64,000 nucleotides of DNA from Linum tenue (lineage: Eukaryota; Streptophyta; Magnoliopsida; Malpighiales; Linaceae), in assembly GCA_946122785.1 (NCBI GenBank), contig CAMGYJ010000010.1, positions 29,553,608 to 29,617,607 of the forward strand. The letters run 5' to 3'. This document shows, piece by piece, positions 1 to 10,476 of the stretch (its first letter is position 1; each line of letters begins with the position of its first letter). The notes under the pieces were generated by a model that was not told the origin of the DNA, searched no databases, and saw only the letters and a list, made by a program, of their open reading frames with translations. Both the position numbers and the translations under genes were made by a program.

Positions 1-652
1 AGTTTGGTCCGGACCGTAGACCGTGAAGTATGGTCTGGTCTGGTCCATGGTCTGTATTATTTTATGATTTGATCTCTTGGTCTGGTCTGGTCTAGACCGC
101 GGTTTACCGGACCAGACCGTAGACCCAACTGACTTGTCAATACGTGTTAACAGCCCATTCGACCACTCTCCAAACTCCCACAACGACATCCAAGTCTCAA
201 CCTTAATTTTGTGAATCTCTTCCCTCCTTCATTCACAACCACATTTAACCACAGAGTAGAGATAATCGTGTCTCCATATGACATTATGTTAATGTTTATG
301 ACATTATGGTGCAAGCTGGGATGCTTTTACTTTGTATCTTTGTTATGTACTAAGATTTAGAGTATCAAAATTATTCATGCATGTTAGGATTAATGTTTTA
401 AGGCAAATAACAATTATTTTTCTTGGTTATGTGGTTCAATTTTTTGTGTGGTTGACTAAACAAATTATTCATTTTTCGTTGAGTGTGGTCTATCTGGACC
501 AGACCAGACCGAACCAGACCGCACAGGCGTGGTCTGGACCAGACCGTATAGTGTGTGGTCTGGTCTGTGGTCTATACTTTAGCCTCTCGGTCTGGACCGT
601 AGACCGTATATATGGTCTGGTCTGGACCAGACCGCACCGTTTCCCAGCCCTA
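1..652. mobile_element. hAT-type MITE, right part (left end outside the window)
   Basis: The right end reads as an inverted TAGGGCTGGGAAAC terminus ending at 652. The following bases, atgcaaat (653-660), are the expected 8-bp target duplication, but the left copy lies outside the window. Runs of a short motif (GGTCTGG/CCAGACC plus ACCGTAGACC) in both orientations fill 1-130 and 485-640, with AT-rich sequence between. Short subterminal repeats at both ends are typical of non-autonomous hAT elements. No transposase coding is seen; open frames here are low-complexity translations of the repeats. Confidence 0.65.
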
Positions 653-660
653 ATGCAAAT

Positions 661-1259
661 CCTGATCATCATTACTCTCCCATCGGAAATTCAAAAATCT
701 AAATATTTGAATTCAACCAAGCTTCACGCTAGCAGAGCAGCATGCACAGGCATAGCGATGAATCCAAAATAGAGTTATCATTATTTATTTACGAGGGTTC
801 GGTCCATTAGCATAACCAGTTTTCTATACTAGATAGAAAAGGCGAATACTTTCCAGTTTGGACATCCATAAAATTCTCTTTCAGACAGTTTCTGGCCACA
901 GCTGAAGTGCTAAACACTAGAACAAGAATCTAGACGGTTACTCACAAAGGCGAAGATTGATAACTCTCAAAGGACGAGAGAAGGGCTCGAATAGATGGAA
1001 ATGTGCTACGGAGAGCCATTTCCTGTCGCGATTGCTATCTTCCCCGAAAGCTTTAAAAAATAAATGCAGCAGCTGAAGAAGGGAAGGATCGGCGATTAGG
1101 CAGGGGTTTTGCTGTTGTTCATGTTTAACGAGAAAACTGTGGGTTTAAGCTTTAAGGACCAAACCTACCCAACCCGAAGCCATTTTTCCCCCGATTGATT
1201 ATTATTTATTAACCATTCTTGTAGTCCATAAGAGTAGATACCGGGTTTGGAACGTAAGT
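661..1259. other. Intergenic stretch, no gene seen
   Basis: About 600 bp between the hAT end and the copia remnant. There is no long open frame, RNA gene or repeat that I recognise. Confidence 0.5.
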
Positions 1260-2497
1260 GTCTGCCTATTCAATGATTCTCCAATGTGTACTTTCTTTGA
1301 GATATATGCTACTGACTTGTTCTTGCAACTTCAATATCCAAGAAAAATTTTAAGTTTCCTATATCTTTTATGCTGAACTCATGGTGAATGGATGCTTTAT
1401 ATCTGTGAATTCATTGCCACCAACAACTCAATCATCGACATAAATCAAAATGCATGTATAAGAACTGTTTGAACTTTGTAAAATAAGGAATGATCCACTT
1501 AGATGGATTTGTATTCCTGGGAACTGAGTTTTTGTGCTAGTTTAGAAAATCATTGTCTTGAAACCTTTTTGAGACCATATAGTGATTTCCCTATATGGAA
1601 AACAAGGTATTTGATTCGTGGAGGTGGTTTGTATCAAAGTGGTATTTTCATTTAAACCTCATCCCCGTGAAGGAAAGCATTATTCACATCCAAGTATTGA
1701 ACATATGCCATTTTTTTTATGCAACAAGTAAGAACATTCTAATCGTGGTCATTTTCACAATAGATGCAAATGTGTCTTGGTATTCCACCGCTTATTGTTG
1801 ATTGTACCATTTTGCCACTAACAAGGCCTTAAATCTGTCAATACTGCCATTGGGATTGAATTTGATTATGAACACCCACTTGTTCCCTATACCTTTCTTT
1901 TCAATAGGTAATTGGACAATGTACCATGTGTGATTGGTTTCAACAGATGATAGTTATGTGTTAACTGCACCATCCCATTCAAGAGATTGAATGACTTCCT
2001 AGTAAGTGTCAGGCTCGTTATGTGTAGAGATGTTGAGCACAAAGTGCCTGTGGGAAGCAGATAAGTTGGAGTAGCCAAGCACAAAAGAAAAGAGGTAGGA
2101 AATACCTTGAATTTGTTACTTGAGTGGATGACTGGTTGAAGAATACTGGTTAAGTAGGCTGCAATGGTAGTTTTGAAGGTGTTGGGGTGGTTTGATGATT
2201 TTTGCTGATTTTCTTTTGAAGGTGTTGGGGTGGTTTGATGATTTTTGCTGATTTTCTGGTGGGTTGAAGGGGATGTGTGGGAGAGGGGGGATGAGTTGTC
2301 TGAGTATAAATATGAAATGGAAGTGAGATTATTAGGTTCAGAGTCAAAATATATGGCATTAAGGTTCTGCACATTGCTTTGATAAGGGTTGGGTTGGGAA
2401 TTGGGGTCATAGGTTGAACTGAAATCATCAAACAAGCCAGGTTGAGATATTTGGTTATAAGTTTGGTTTTGGGTTGTTGGTGGAGGTTTTTGAATGG
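1260..2497 (-). pseudogene. Ty1/copia pol remnant, copy A (integrase tail to reverse transcriptase)
   Basis: Read on the minus strand, the sequence shows copia reverse-transcriptase blocks in order. First comes the linker before RT. Next is the start of RT with KWVFIIKFNPN and DRFKALLVAK (about 1810-1910). Then come [11 protein letters not shown] (about 1660-1700), KSLYGLK (about 1565-1590) and YVDD (about 1435). Stops and frameshifts interrupt it throughout, so it cannot be functional. The 1535-2497 part is repeated as copy B directly upstream on the minus strand, a tandem duplication of roughly 1 kb inside pol. No LTR was identified. Confidence 0.75.
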
Positions 2498-4079
2498 GAA
2501 GTGCTAGTTTAGAAAATCATTGTCTTGAAACCTGTTTGAGACCATATAGTGATTTCCTCATATGGCAAACAATGTCTTTGATTCGTGGAGGTGGTTTGTA
2601 TCCAAGTGGTAGTTTCATTTAAACAAAATCCCCATGAAGGAAAGCATTATTTACATCCAAGTGTTGAACATATGCCAATTTTTAGCTGATGCAACAAGTA
2701 AGAACATTCTAATCGTGGTTATTTTCACAACAGGTGCAAATGTGTCTTGGTAGTCCACCTAAACCTAGCAATCAGGTCGGGTTAGATAATTTCGGGTTGG
2801 GCCCTCCTGTTACGGGTCAGGTCATGTTGGGTTGGTTGATTTCGGCTCAATTATTGACTCAGCCCATTCGGTTTTGGGTCGGGTTACATGTCATTTTGGG
2901 TTATGCGCGCTCTCAGATATAATATCAAACATGCTTCGTATTTTCTTAAAGAACTCAAATTTTCATATATGTATGACAATAGTTTACCTAAAACATGTCA
3001 ATTAACATATTCTCAAATCCCCTCATCCCAATGAAATGAAATACAAATTGCGCAAATCGTTAAAAAACAATCACAAGAGTAACTTAAACTCCAAACATGT
3101 CATTCAAATCCTTGTGAAATTTTTTAAAACACCTCACCAATTTATGAGTGATTTTATCATTTTGGGGGTGATATATAAAAAGGAATGGGTCTAATGGGTC
3201 GGCCCGCTAACCCACCCACCCCAAACAAAAAAATCACGAGTTATCAGGTTCGGGTCATTCGGGTTTTGAGTTATAAAAATTTATACTTTTCGAGCAGTTT
3301 CGGATAAGGTCAACGGGCTAGGTTGTAATTTTCCAGGTCTAAGTCCACCCCTTCTTGCTGATTGTACCCTTTTGCCACTAACATGGCCTTAAATCTGTCC
3401 ATACTGTCATTGGGATTGAATTTGATTATGAATACCCACTTGCTCCCTATACCTTTCTTTTCAATAGGTAATTGGACAATGTACCATGTGTGATTGGTTT
3501 CAAGAGTTGATAGTTATGTGTTAACTGTACCATCCCATTCAGGGGATTGAATGACTTCCTAGTAAGTGTCAGGCTCTTTATGTACAGAGATATTGAACAC
3601 AAAGTGCCTGTGGGAAGCAGATAAGTTGGTGTAGCCAAGCACAGAAGAAACGAGGTAGGAAATACCTTGAATTTGTTACTTGAGTGGATGACTGGTTGAA
3701 GAAAGCTAGTTAAGAAGGTTGCAATGGTATTTTTTTAGGGTGTTGGGGTGGTTTGATAATTTTTGCTGATTTTCAGGTGGGTTTAAGGGGTTGGGGGGGG
3801 GGGATGAGTTGTCTGCGTATAAAAATGAAATGGAAGTGGGATTGTTAAATTCATAGTCAAAATGTATGTCATTAAGGTATTGCACATTGCTTTGGTAAGG
3901 GTTGGGAATTGCGATCAAACTCATAGGATGGACTGAAATCATCAAACAAGGCAGGTTTAGATATCTAGTTATAAGTTTGGTTTTGGGTTGGTGGTGGATG
4001 GTATTTGATGGAAAGTGGTCCTAAAAAACATTGGACATCTGTTGAAGTAAAAACTTCATTAATTGTTTGATGATAAATT
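2498..4079 (-). pseudogene. Ty1/copia pol remnant, copy B, split by a hAT MITE
   Basis: This is the second copy of the same pol segment: integrase C-terminal linker, RT start (LPIEKKGIGSKW, KFNPND, DRFKAMLVAKGYN at about 3365-3490) and [11 protein letters not shown] (about 2640-2670). The tract is continuous with copy A once the 582-bp hAT element at 2760-3341 and one 8-bp duplication are removed. At its upstream end (4079) the reading passes through the L1 target site into the integrase tail at 8956-9070, so the L1 landed inside this copia gene. Multiple stops are present. Confidence 0.75.
2760..3341. mobile_element. Non-autonomous hAT MITE in copia pol, TSD AGTCCACC
   Basis: A 582-bp insertion is bounded by perfect 8-bp duplications AGTCCACC (2752-2759 and 3342-3349). 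Its ends form imperfect terminal inverted repeats (TAAACCTAGCAA against TAGACCTGGAAA). Both subterminal regions carry a repeated GGGTCGGGTT / TTCGGGT motif. The uninterrupted sequence is visible in the tandem copy at about 1790, which confirms a clean insertion. An 8-bp duplication and TARACC-type ends are hAT characters. No transposase is encoded. Confidence 0.9.
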
Positions 4080-4166
4080 TTGTACCCACTTTGGTATCCT
4101 TCTCTCTTTTCTCTCTCTTCTCTCCCCTCTTTCTTCTCTTTGAGCGCGTCGTCGTTAGGGTTCTTG

Positions 4167-5393
4167 ATGGCGGCCGTCACCGACGGAGCCAGTTCAGGTG
4201 CCGTCGGTGACGGGCGTACCTGGGCCTCTCTTTTCACAGTTAGTCTTGACTTCAAACTCGATTACTATGAACCGGAGTTTGTGAACGGGTCTCTTCGTAT
4301 ACCAAAGTTGGTGATTGAAGCAGGGGAGAAGCGATGGGTGAACAGCTTGGTTGGGCAATTTATGGATCGGCCGGCATCTCTATCTTCGATTCACTACTGG
4401 GCGAATTGGATATGGGGGCGCGATGGGATGGTTCGTGTTTCGTGGTTGGGGGAGCGCCTGGTACTCTTTCAGTTCCCGTCTGCAGAGGTCTGCCGCTGGG
4501 TGTTTGAAGGGGGTCCATGGCATCATCGCGAGAACATGGTCCTGCTCAGGCGGTGGGAACCAGGTATTCAACCTTTAGCTATTGATAACTCGGCTGTTCC
4601 TGTATGGGTTCGATTGTCAAATCTGCCATCTGAGTTAACTTCAAAGGAAGGGTTAGGGCGTTTTGCTAGCTCGTTAGGGCGGCCTCTTTGTATGGATTAT
4701 CCAACGAAGCAGGGGACCAAGTATGGGGTTGCTAAGGTCTGTGTTGAAATCACTACCAAAACTATGCTGATCAATAAGCTTAGTATTACTCCTGACGGGC
4801 GGCCTGAGATGTTGGTGGATGTGGAGTTCTGTCATGTGCCTCGAAAATGTGAGAAGTGTGGTATCTTTAGTCATGATTGTGCAAATCCAGGTGGAGAAGT
4901 AAAGCGTGCTTGGAGGGTTAAACAGCCAAAAATCAAAGAAATAGTATCAGATGGCACAAAAGGTAAGGAGATAATGGATATGGTGATTGTGCCTCAGCTT
5001 GAATTGGGGGTACAGGAGGTGATTACTGAGGAGGCTACTGTGCAGGCTGAGGCTGGTACGAAGGTGGTGGATGATGGGCAGGCTGAAGCTAGTGTGCAGG
5101 AGGTTAGGCAGGTAGTTAAGGGTGTGGAGATGCAGGGGGATTTAGTGGTGGGGGCTAGTAGTTCTACTCCTAATCCAGAGGATGGGTTTCAGGTGGTAAC
5201 TGGTCGCAAGAATAGAGTCAGGGCTCCTGATCCTACTTCTATAGCCAAGAGCCCATGGAATTTGTTCACTAGTCAGAAGAAGATTCCTCTGGATGATAAG
5301 GCCTTCCCTTCCTTGAGTAAACCAGTATGGAAAATGAGTGTTGAGCCGCTGCAACCTGCTAAAGGTAGGGGGCGTGGCAAGAAGAAGAAATGA
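4167..5393 (+). CDS. L1 ORF1 protein (DUF4283 RNA-binding region plus zinc knuckle), 408 aa
   Basis: This is the nucleic-acid chaperone-type ORF1 of plant L1 elements, which should coat the LINE RNA in the ribonucleoprotein. I chose ATG 4167, because the frame extends upstream to 4080 only through a non-ATG codon in the leader and target duplication. A DUF4283-like region spans roughly residues 40-170 (WASLFTVSLDFKL, VPVWVRLSNLP). It is followed by a short zinc knuckle CEKCGIFSHDC of CX2CX4HXC form near residue 230. The remainder is a low-complexity, basic C-terminal tail ending in GRGKKKK. Its stop overlaps the ORF2 start (ATGA), implying coupled translation or reinitiation. No disabling mutation is seen. 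Confidence 0.85.
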   Translation: MAAVTDGASSGAVGDGRTWASLFTVSLDFKLDYYEPEFVNGSLRIPKLVIEAGEKRWVNSLVGQFMDRPASLSSIHYWANWIWGRDGMVRVSWLGERLVLFQFPSAEVCRWVFEGGPWHHRENMVLLRRWEPGIQPLAIDNSAVPVWVRLSNLPSELTSKEGLGRFASSLGRPLCMDYPTKQGTKYGVAKVCVEITTKTMLINKLSITPDGRPEMLVDVEFCHVPRKCEKCGIFSHDCANPGGEVKRAWRVKQPKIKEIVSDGTKGKEIMDMVIVPQLELGVQEVITEEATVQAEAGTKVVDDGQAEASVQEVRQVVKGVEMQGDLVVGASSSTPNPEDGFQVVTGRKNRVRAPDPTSIAKSPWNLFTSQKKIPLDDKAFPSLSKPVWKMSVEPLQPAKGRGRGKKKK

Positions 5394-8300
5394 AAATATT
5401 ATGCTGGAATATCAGGGGCTTCAATGCTCCTGAGAAGCACTCTGCGGTGCTTCAAAAGTTACATTTGCATCAGCTCGACATTTTTGCAATTATAGAGACT
5501 AGAGTTAAAGTTGAAAATAGTAAGGGTATAATTGATACTAGATTTAGTCATTTGCAGCATATGAATAACTACCCCAAGTCTCCAAATGGTAGGATTTGGT
5601 TATTTTGGAAAGATAGCATTTCAGTTACAAAACTAGAATTAGGCAAACACTTTTTGAAGGTCTTGGTGAGGGGAGCAGTGCAGTTTATCCTGATAGTGGT
5701 TTATAGTCCAAACAAGGAGTCAGAGAGATTGGATTTATATAGAGAGTTAATGGCTCATAATGAGTGTTTGATTCCTATGGTGGTAATGGGGGATTTCAAC
5801 GCTGTCAGGGACCCTACTGAAACCTCCAATCTTGAGACAGTCTCTGCTAGCATGGGGGATTTCCAAAACTGGATTGAAGAGATGAAGTTGGTTGATCACA
5901 AAGTGGCAGGGAGTTGGTTTACATGGTGGAACAAACAGAGGGGAAATCCTATTGCTAGGCGTCTTGATAGGGTGCTTGTGAATGATGCTTGGCTTACTGC
6001 TTTCCCAATGAGTGTTGCACAGACTACTTCTCCAAGGATATCAGATCACTGTGGGATTTTGTTTGCTCCCATACCTGAGATTAGTAGTTTGCCTAAGCCC
6101 TTTAAATACTTCAAATTTTGGGTGAGTCATCCCTCTTATATTCAGTTGGTTGTTGATGCTTGGAAATTGGAGGTTGAGGGTTGGCCTTCCTATGTGTTTT
6201 ATGGGAAGTTGAGGAATGTGAAGAGGTGCTTGAGGCAATTGAATAGAGAAGCTTACTCTAATATCTCTGCTAAGACTAGGGAGGTAGAAGGGAAGCTGGA
6301 GACCTTGCAGGCTGCATTGTTACACAATCCAACTGATCTACTTGTTGAAGAAGAAGGGATACTGGCCAGGAAGTGTCTGGAACTTAAAAGGGCAGAAGAG
6401 AGCTTCTATAAACAGAAAGCCAGAGCTCAGAGTGTGCAGGAAGGGGACCTTAATACTGCATTTTTTCACAAAACTGTTAAGGTGCACAATCACAGGCAGC
6501 AAATATCCAGGATTCTGGATGATCAAGGAAGGGAAGTAACTGATATAAAAGGTATTGGTAAAGTGGCTGTGGACTTCTATTCTAATTTGATTGGTACAGT
6601 CAACCCTGAGGTAATGCTGCAACCCTCTAGTTTCTATGAACAGCTGAAGGTTAAAAGTCTTTCAACAGAGGTGGCAGCAGATATGATTAAGCCCATAACT
6701 AGGCAGGAAATTAAAGATGTTTTCTTCAGTTTAGGGAGGGATAAGGCGCCAGGTCCATATGGTTTTCCTTCTGAATTTTTCAGGCTACATTGGGATCTAA
6801 TTGGCTCCTTGGTAGAAGATGTGGCTCTTAATTTTTTCCAAACTGGGATAATGCCTAAGACAATTAATTCTACCCTATTTACCCTGGTGGCTAAGGTTCC
6901 AAATGCTGAAAAGATGAAAGACTTTCGTCCAATATCCTGCTGCAATACACTCTACAAGGGTATATCCAAAGTGCTTGCAAACAGGTTAGCAGCAGTACTT
7001 CCCTTGTTGATATCTCAATCTCAGTCTGCCTTTATTAGAGGTAGGTCCATTAGTGACAACATTCTTCTTGCTGCTGAACTGGTTAGGGATTATCATAGGA
7101 AGAATGTTACCCCTCGTTGCACTATCAAAATAGACATTATGAAGGCATTTGATTCAGTGAGCTGGCTTTTCCTGTTTTCTGTGCTTGAGGTCATGGGATT
7201 ACCTAGTCAGTTTCTTATTTGGTTAAAAGCTTGTGTTCAATTCCCTCGAATTAGTGTGGGTCTAAATGGTGGTATTTGTGGATCATTTGATATGGCAAAA
7301 GGGTTAAGGCAAGGGGATCCATTATCCCCTTATTTGTTCACAGTAGCCATGGAGGTCCTTGATGGTATGTTGAAGCAAGCAGCATCTCAAAATCAAATTC
7401 CTTTTCATCCTCGGTGCAAACCACAGGCAATCACTCACCTCTGCTTTGCAGATGATTTGCTGGTATTTACTAATGGTTCAATCAGGGGTGTGGCTGGGAT
7501 ATGTCGTGTTTTAAGGGCATTTTACACTGTTTCTGGTATGAAATGTAATCCTGAGAAGTGCCAGCTATTCTGTGGGGGTATTCCAGAAGATGAAAAACTG
7601 AGAATTTCTGATTACTCTAAGTTTCCTAATAGTAGTCTACCTGTTAGATACCTGGGGGTCCCATTACTTACTAGAAAGCTTACTAGGGCTGAAGGTAAGG
7701 TGTTGATTGAGAAGATTACAAGTAAAATCACTAGCTGGAGGTCTAAGTTCCTAAGTTTTGCAGGTCGTTTACAGCTGATTAACTCAGTACTCACCAGCGT
7801 TTTGCAATACTGGATGGGGATCTTTTTGTTACCTAAATATATCATGAAAGAAGTGGAGGCTATATGTAGTCGGTTCCTGTGGGATATTGATGATAATTCA
7901 CTAAGGAAGAGGGCGGTGGCTGCTTGGCAGTTTGTTGCTAGACCTAAGAAGGAAGGAGGGCTGGGCATAAGAAACTTTTCTATTTGGAATAAGGCATGTG
8001 TTTGCAGGCACTTATGGGCTCTCCTGGCAGCAGAGGGATCACTCTGGGTTGCTTGGGTAACAAGATATAGAGTGAAGCAACACTCTATTTGGGATTTAAA
8101 AGTGACTGCAGCAGAGAATTGGTTGTGGAAGCGTATGCTAAAGTGCAGGCAGCAGGTTAGACCTCATATTTCTATTGTTAACTCTGAGTTGAAGTGGGAT
8201 GGTGTGGCTATGAAGCCTTACTCTGTTTCTAGGGTGTGGGACTCATTGAGACAGAAAGATGCTGAGGTAACTTGGTACAAGTTGGTTTGGGACACGCATA

Positions 8301-8770
8301 TTATTCCTAGGCATGGTTTTATTCTGTGGCTGGTGATTAATGACAAGCTAAAGCTACAGGCTAAGCTAATTTCTTGGGGAAAACCACTCACTGGGGAATG
8401 TCTGCTGTGTACTGGGGGAGTGGAGTCTAGGAATCACTTGTTTGTAGATTGCTCTTACATCCAGCACTTATATAGCAAGATTCTTGGGCTGGCAGTACTA
8501 CCAGTGGGTGGTGGCTGGGACAATCTTCTGAGTTGGTGTGTTTTGCAGTGGAATAGGGACTCCCCAGAGAACTACCTGAACAGAATGTGTTGGAGTGTTA
8601 TTGTAAGTCTGGTGTGGCGTGAGAGATGTGCGAGGCTGTTTGGTTCGGTTGCACCAAGGGATCCCCAGCAGCTCCTCCTTGTTGCAAAAAGGGTGATCAG
8701 GAATCGAAGTCTTATGAATCAATGCTTGATTGACTGTTATGTAGCCAGGGGGCTTGGGGTAGTTAGCTGA
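5390..8770 (+). CDS. L1 ORF2 protein: endonuclease and reverse transcriptase, 1126 aa
   Basis: ORF2 encodes the nicking endonuclease and polymerase for target-primed reverse transcription. The N-terminal APE-type endonuclease (about 1-225) shows CWNIRGF, IETRV, GDFNAV, RRLDRVL and SDHCG. The reverse transcriptase (about 460-740) shows FRPISCCN, QSAFIRGR, IKIDIMKAFDSVSW, GLRQGDPLSPYLF and the catalytic CFADDLL. A C-terminal zinc-binding zf-RVT region (CLLCTGGVESRNHLFVDC) lies near residue 1010. There is no RNase H domain, unlike the other two L1 copies here, so this is a different L1 lineage. One oddity is APGPYG, where most relatives have APGPDG just before the RT fingers. The frame is unbroken from a start overlapping ORF1. 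Confidence 0.9.
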   Translation: MKILCWNIRGFNAPEKHSAVLQKLHLHQLDIFAIIETRVKVENSKGIIDTRFSHLQHMNNYPKSPNGRIWLFWKDSISVTKLELGKHFLKVLVRGAVQFILIVVYSPNKESERLDLYRELMAHNECLIPMVVMGDFNAVRDPTETSNLETVSASMGDFQNWIEEMKLVDHKVAGSWFTWWNKQRGNPIARRLDRVLVNDAWLTAFPMSVAQTTSPRISDHCGILFAPIPEISSLPKPFKYFKFWVSHPSYIQLVVDAWKLEVEGWPSYVFYGKLRNVKRCLRQLNREAYSNISAKTREVEGKLETLQAALLHNPTDLLVEEEGILARKCLELKRAEESFYKQKARAQSVQEGDLNTAFFHKTVKVHNHRQQISRILDDQGREVTDIKGIGKVAVDFYSNLIGTVNPEVMLQPSSFYEQLKVKSLSTEVAADMIKPITRQEIKDVFFSLGRDKAPGPYGFPSEFFRLHWDLIGSLVEDVALNFFQTGIMPKTINSTLFTLVAKVPNAEKMKDFRPISCCNTLYKGISKVLANRLAAVLPLLISQSQSAFIRGRSISDNILLAAELVRDYHRKNVTPRCTIKIDIMKAFDSVSWLFLFSVLEVMGLPSQFLIWLKACVQFPRISVGLNGGICGSFDMAKGLRQGDPLSPYLFTVAMEVLDGMLKQAASQNQIPFHPRCKPQAITHLCFADDLLVFTNGSIRGVAGICRVLRAFYTVSGMKCNPEKCQLFCGGIPEDEKLRISDYSKFPNSSLPVRYLGVPLLTRKLTRAEGKVLIEKITSKITSWRSKFLSFAGRLQLINSVLTSVLQYWMGIFLLPKYIMKEVEAICSRFLWDIDDNSLRKRAVAAWQFVARPKKEGGLGIRNFSIWNKACVCRHLWALLAAEGSLWVAWVTRYRVKQHSIWDLKVTAAENWLWKRMLKCRQQVRPHISIVNSELKWDGVAMKPYSVSRVWDSLRQKDAEVTWYKLVWDTHIIPRHGFILWLVINDKLKLQAKLISWGKPLTGECLLCTGGVESRNHLFVDCSYIQHLYSKILGLAVLPVGGGWDNLLSWCVLQWNRDSPENYLNRMCWSVIVSLVWRERCARLFGSVAPRDPQQLLLVAKRVIRNRSLMNQCLIDCYVARGLGVVS

Positions 8771-8955
8771 TTTGTGTTTGCCTGGTATTTACCATTGGGC
8801 TTGGGGTAGTTAGTTGTTTTTGTTTTTAGTGTTTGCCCTATTTGGGATTGATGTACAGGATTGTGAGTTTTGGGAAGGCTCCATAGCGTTTTGCTATTGG
8901 TGTCGGGTCTTAATGCAATTTGATTTAACCATAAAAAAAAAAAAAATTTGTACCC

Positions 8956-9070
8956 TTTGATGCTTGATGTATATCCTATGAACACTCTCTTCCTATCACT
9001 CTAGAGTAATTTTTGTTCTATGATTGCTGAGAGAGTTGGCAAAACAAATCCAATCAAACACTCTTAGACC
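8956..9070 (-). pseudogene. Ty1/copia integrase C-terminal fragment beyond the L1
   Basis: Minus-strand reading gives FIGYTSSIKGYK, the copia integrase C-terminal motif. It joins in frame across the L1 target duplication to YHQTINEVFTSTDV at about 4000-4075. This proves that the L1 interrupted the copia pol. No further upstream copia domain could be followed past 9070. Confidence 0.65.
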
Positions 9071-10476
9071 ATGTTGAGTTTCATCTCAATTTCCTATTTT
9101 CTATTTTCATACCATAAATCTGATAATGGAAACGAGAAAACCTGTTTACTTTCCAATATGTTTTCTATTAGTTTCCAACTCTGGAAACAAAATAAAAAAG
9201 GTAGCTTTGTGTTGTTTCCGGAAAGGACAAAATGTTGTTTCCACTACTTTCCAACATTTTTTCCTCATATTTTAACGAAAAAACGTTTCTATTCTTATCG
9301 GTGAGGTGAAATATTTGAATGGCATTACTCAAAATTATTTTTTAATACTTTTATTTTGGATAATTACTAATTATTAGCCAAACTTTTCCCGCATTCTTAT
9401 TTATTAACCAAACCTATTAAAATACTAATTATTAGGCAAATGTTTTGTAACAGCTTTCGTTTTGTATTACCTTATAATAAGAGTTTGTATGTTTTTATGA
9501 TATGATTGTTCACTTTTACATTTTGATTTGTATATTATCTTGTATTGATATTGTACGCTTTTATTGTATGTTTTGTATTTATACTTTATATACTTTTCTA
9601 TTTTATTTTGTATACTTTCAAATGATACTTTGTAGTATTTGTCTAATTAAATTAATAAGTTAAAAGGCAAAAAAAAGTAAAAAAAATGTGTTCATATTTA
9701 GTAGAATAAATTTTTTCTTTTTATTCTTCATTTAAAAAAAGAGAAAGAAAAAGAGGTGTGGTCTCGTGGTCAAATTATTTTTTACATAATGGTCAAATTG
9801 CCATCTTCTCTCATTAAACTATCATTTTCTGTCATTATTATATTTAAGAAGGGAATTATTTAACAGATAATGCAGTAGACTTTTCATCTATTATATTTGG
9901 GTACATATATATATAAGAAAAACAAATGAAAAGGAGCTAGCCATATTGACGACAACATTGTATCTAACAAAACTTATTGTTATATAACATTATATATAAC
10001 AATCATTAAACTTAATCTGAACTGGAAGAGAGAAAAAGAGAGGATGTGACCTACAAAATAAAGGAAAGAGGATGAAGTCAATAGGGCAATTGTGCTTGCA
10101 CTTCAATTTTAGAAAGCAATTCTTTTAGTACTGCCGGAAGCAATATCTATATTCCATACATCAGCCCTCAAAATCCAAACCATTTTCAATTTGCATTGGG
10201 AAAAGCACAAACATCTTGGGGCAATCAAGTAAATAACACAAAACTCAAGAGATATTTCATTCCTACCATAAACAAGTTGTGTCATACCTGTAAACCTGTC
10301 ACAATAATTCATGAAAATGCCATTAAAACGGAAAGACTCGTCATCAATATAGAATTTATTAACATACTACATTGTCTTCAATGCATGAAGGTGATATATA
10401 GGATCCCTAAGAGAAAAAAAGATAGCCAAGATCTCACTCGAAGAAGATACCTAGGCTTCTTCCCCTATATATAACC
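9071..10476. other. AT-rich intergenic stretch, no supported gene
   Basis: The sequence is AT-rich with long T/A runs and no credible coding region. A minus-strand frame at 10109-10312 has a splice-like end (AG/GTATGA near 10290) but matches no family I recognise. A plus-strand open frame at 10196-10474 is probably chance. Confidence 0.45.

Larger units (their letters stand above)
4088..8946 (+). mobile_element. Structurally intact L1-type LINE (4.9 kb)
   Basis: The element has a short CT-rich 5' leader, ORF1 (4167-5393), ORF2 (5390-8770), a 3' UTR and a poly(A) tail (about 8932-8946). It is flanked by TTTGTACCC (4079-4087 and 8947-8955). The short leader and intact ORF1 suggest an essentially full-length copy. 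The 3' UTR contains a 25-bp-class direct repeat (GGGCTTGGGGTAGTTAG at about 8751 and 8799). Both ORFs are open, which contrasts with the two other L1 copies in this window and suggests a recent insertion. Confidence 0.9.

Noticed and set aside
332..772. 146-codon open frame at the window start
   Set aside because: Spans the iterated CCAGACC arms of the hAT MITE; not a protein.
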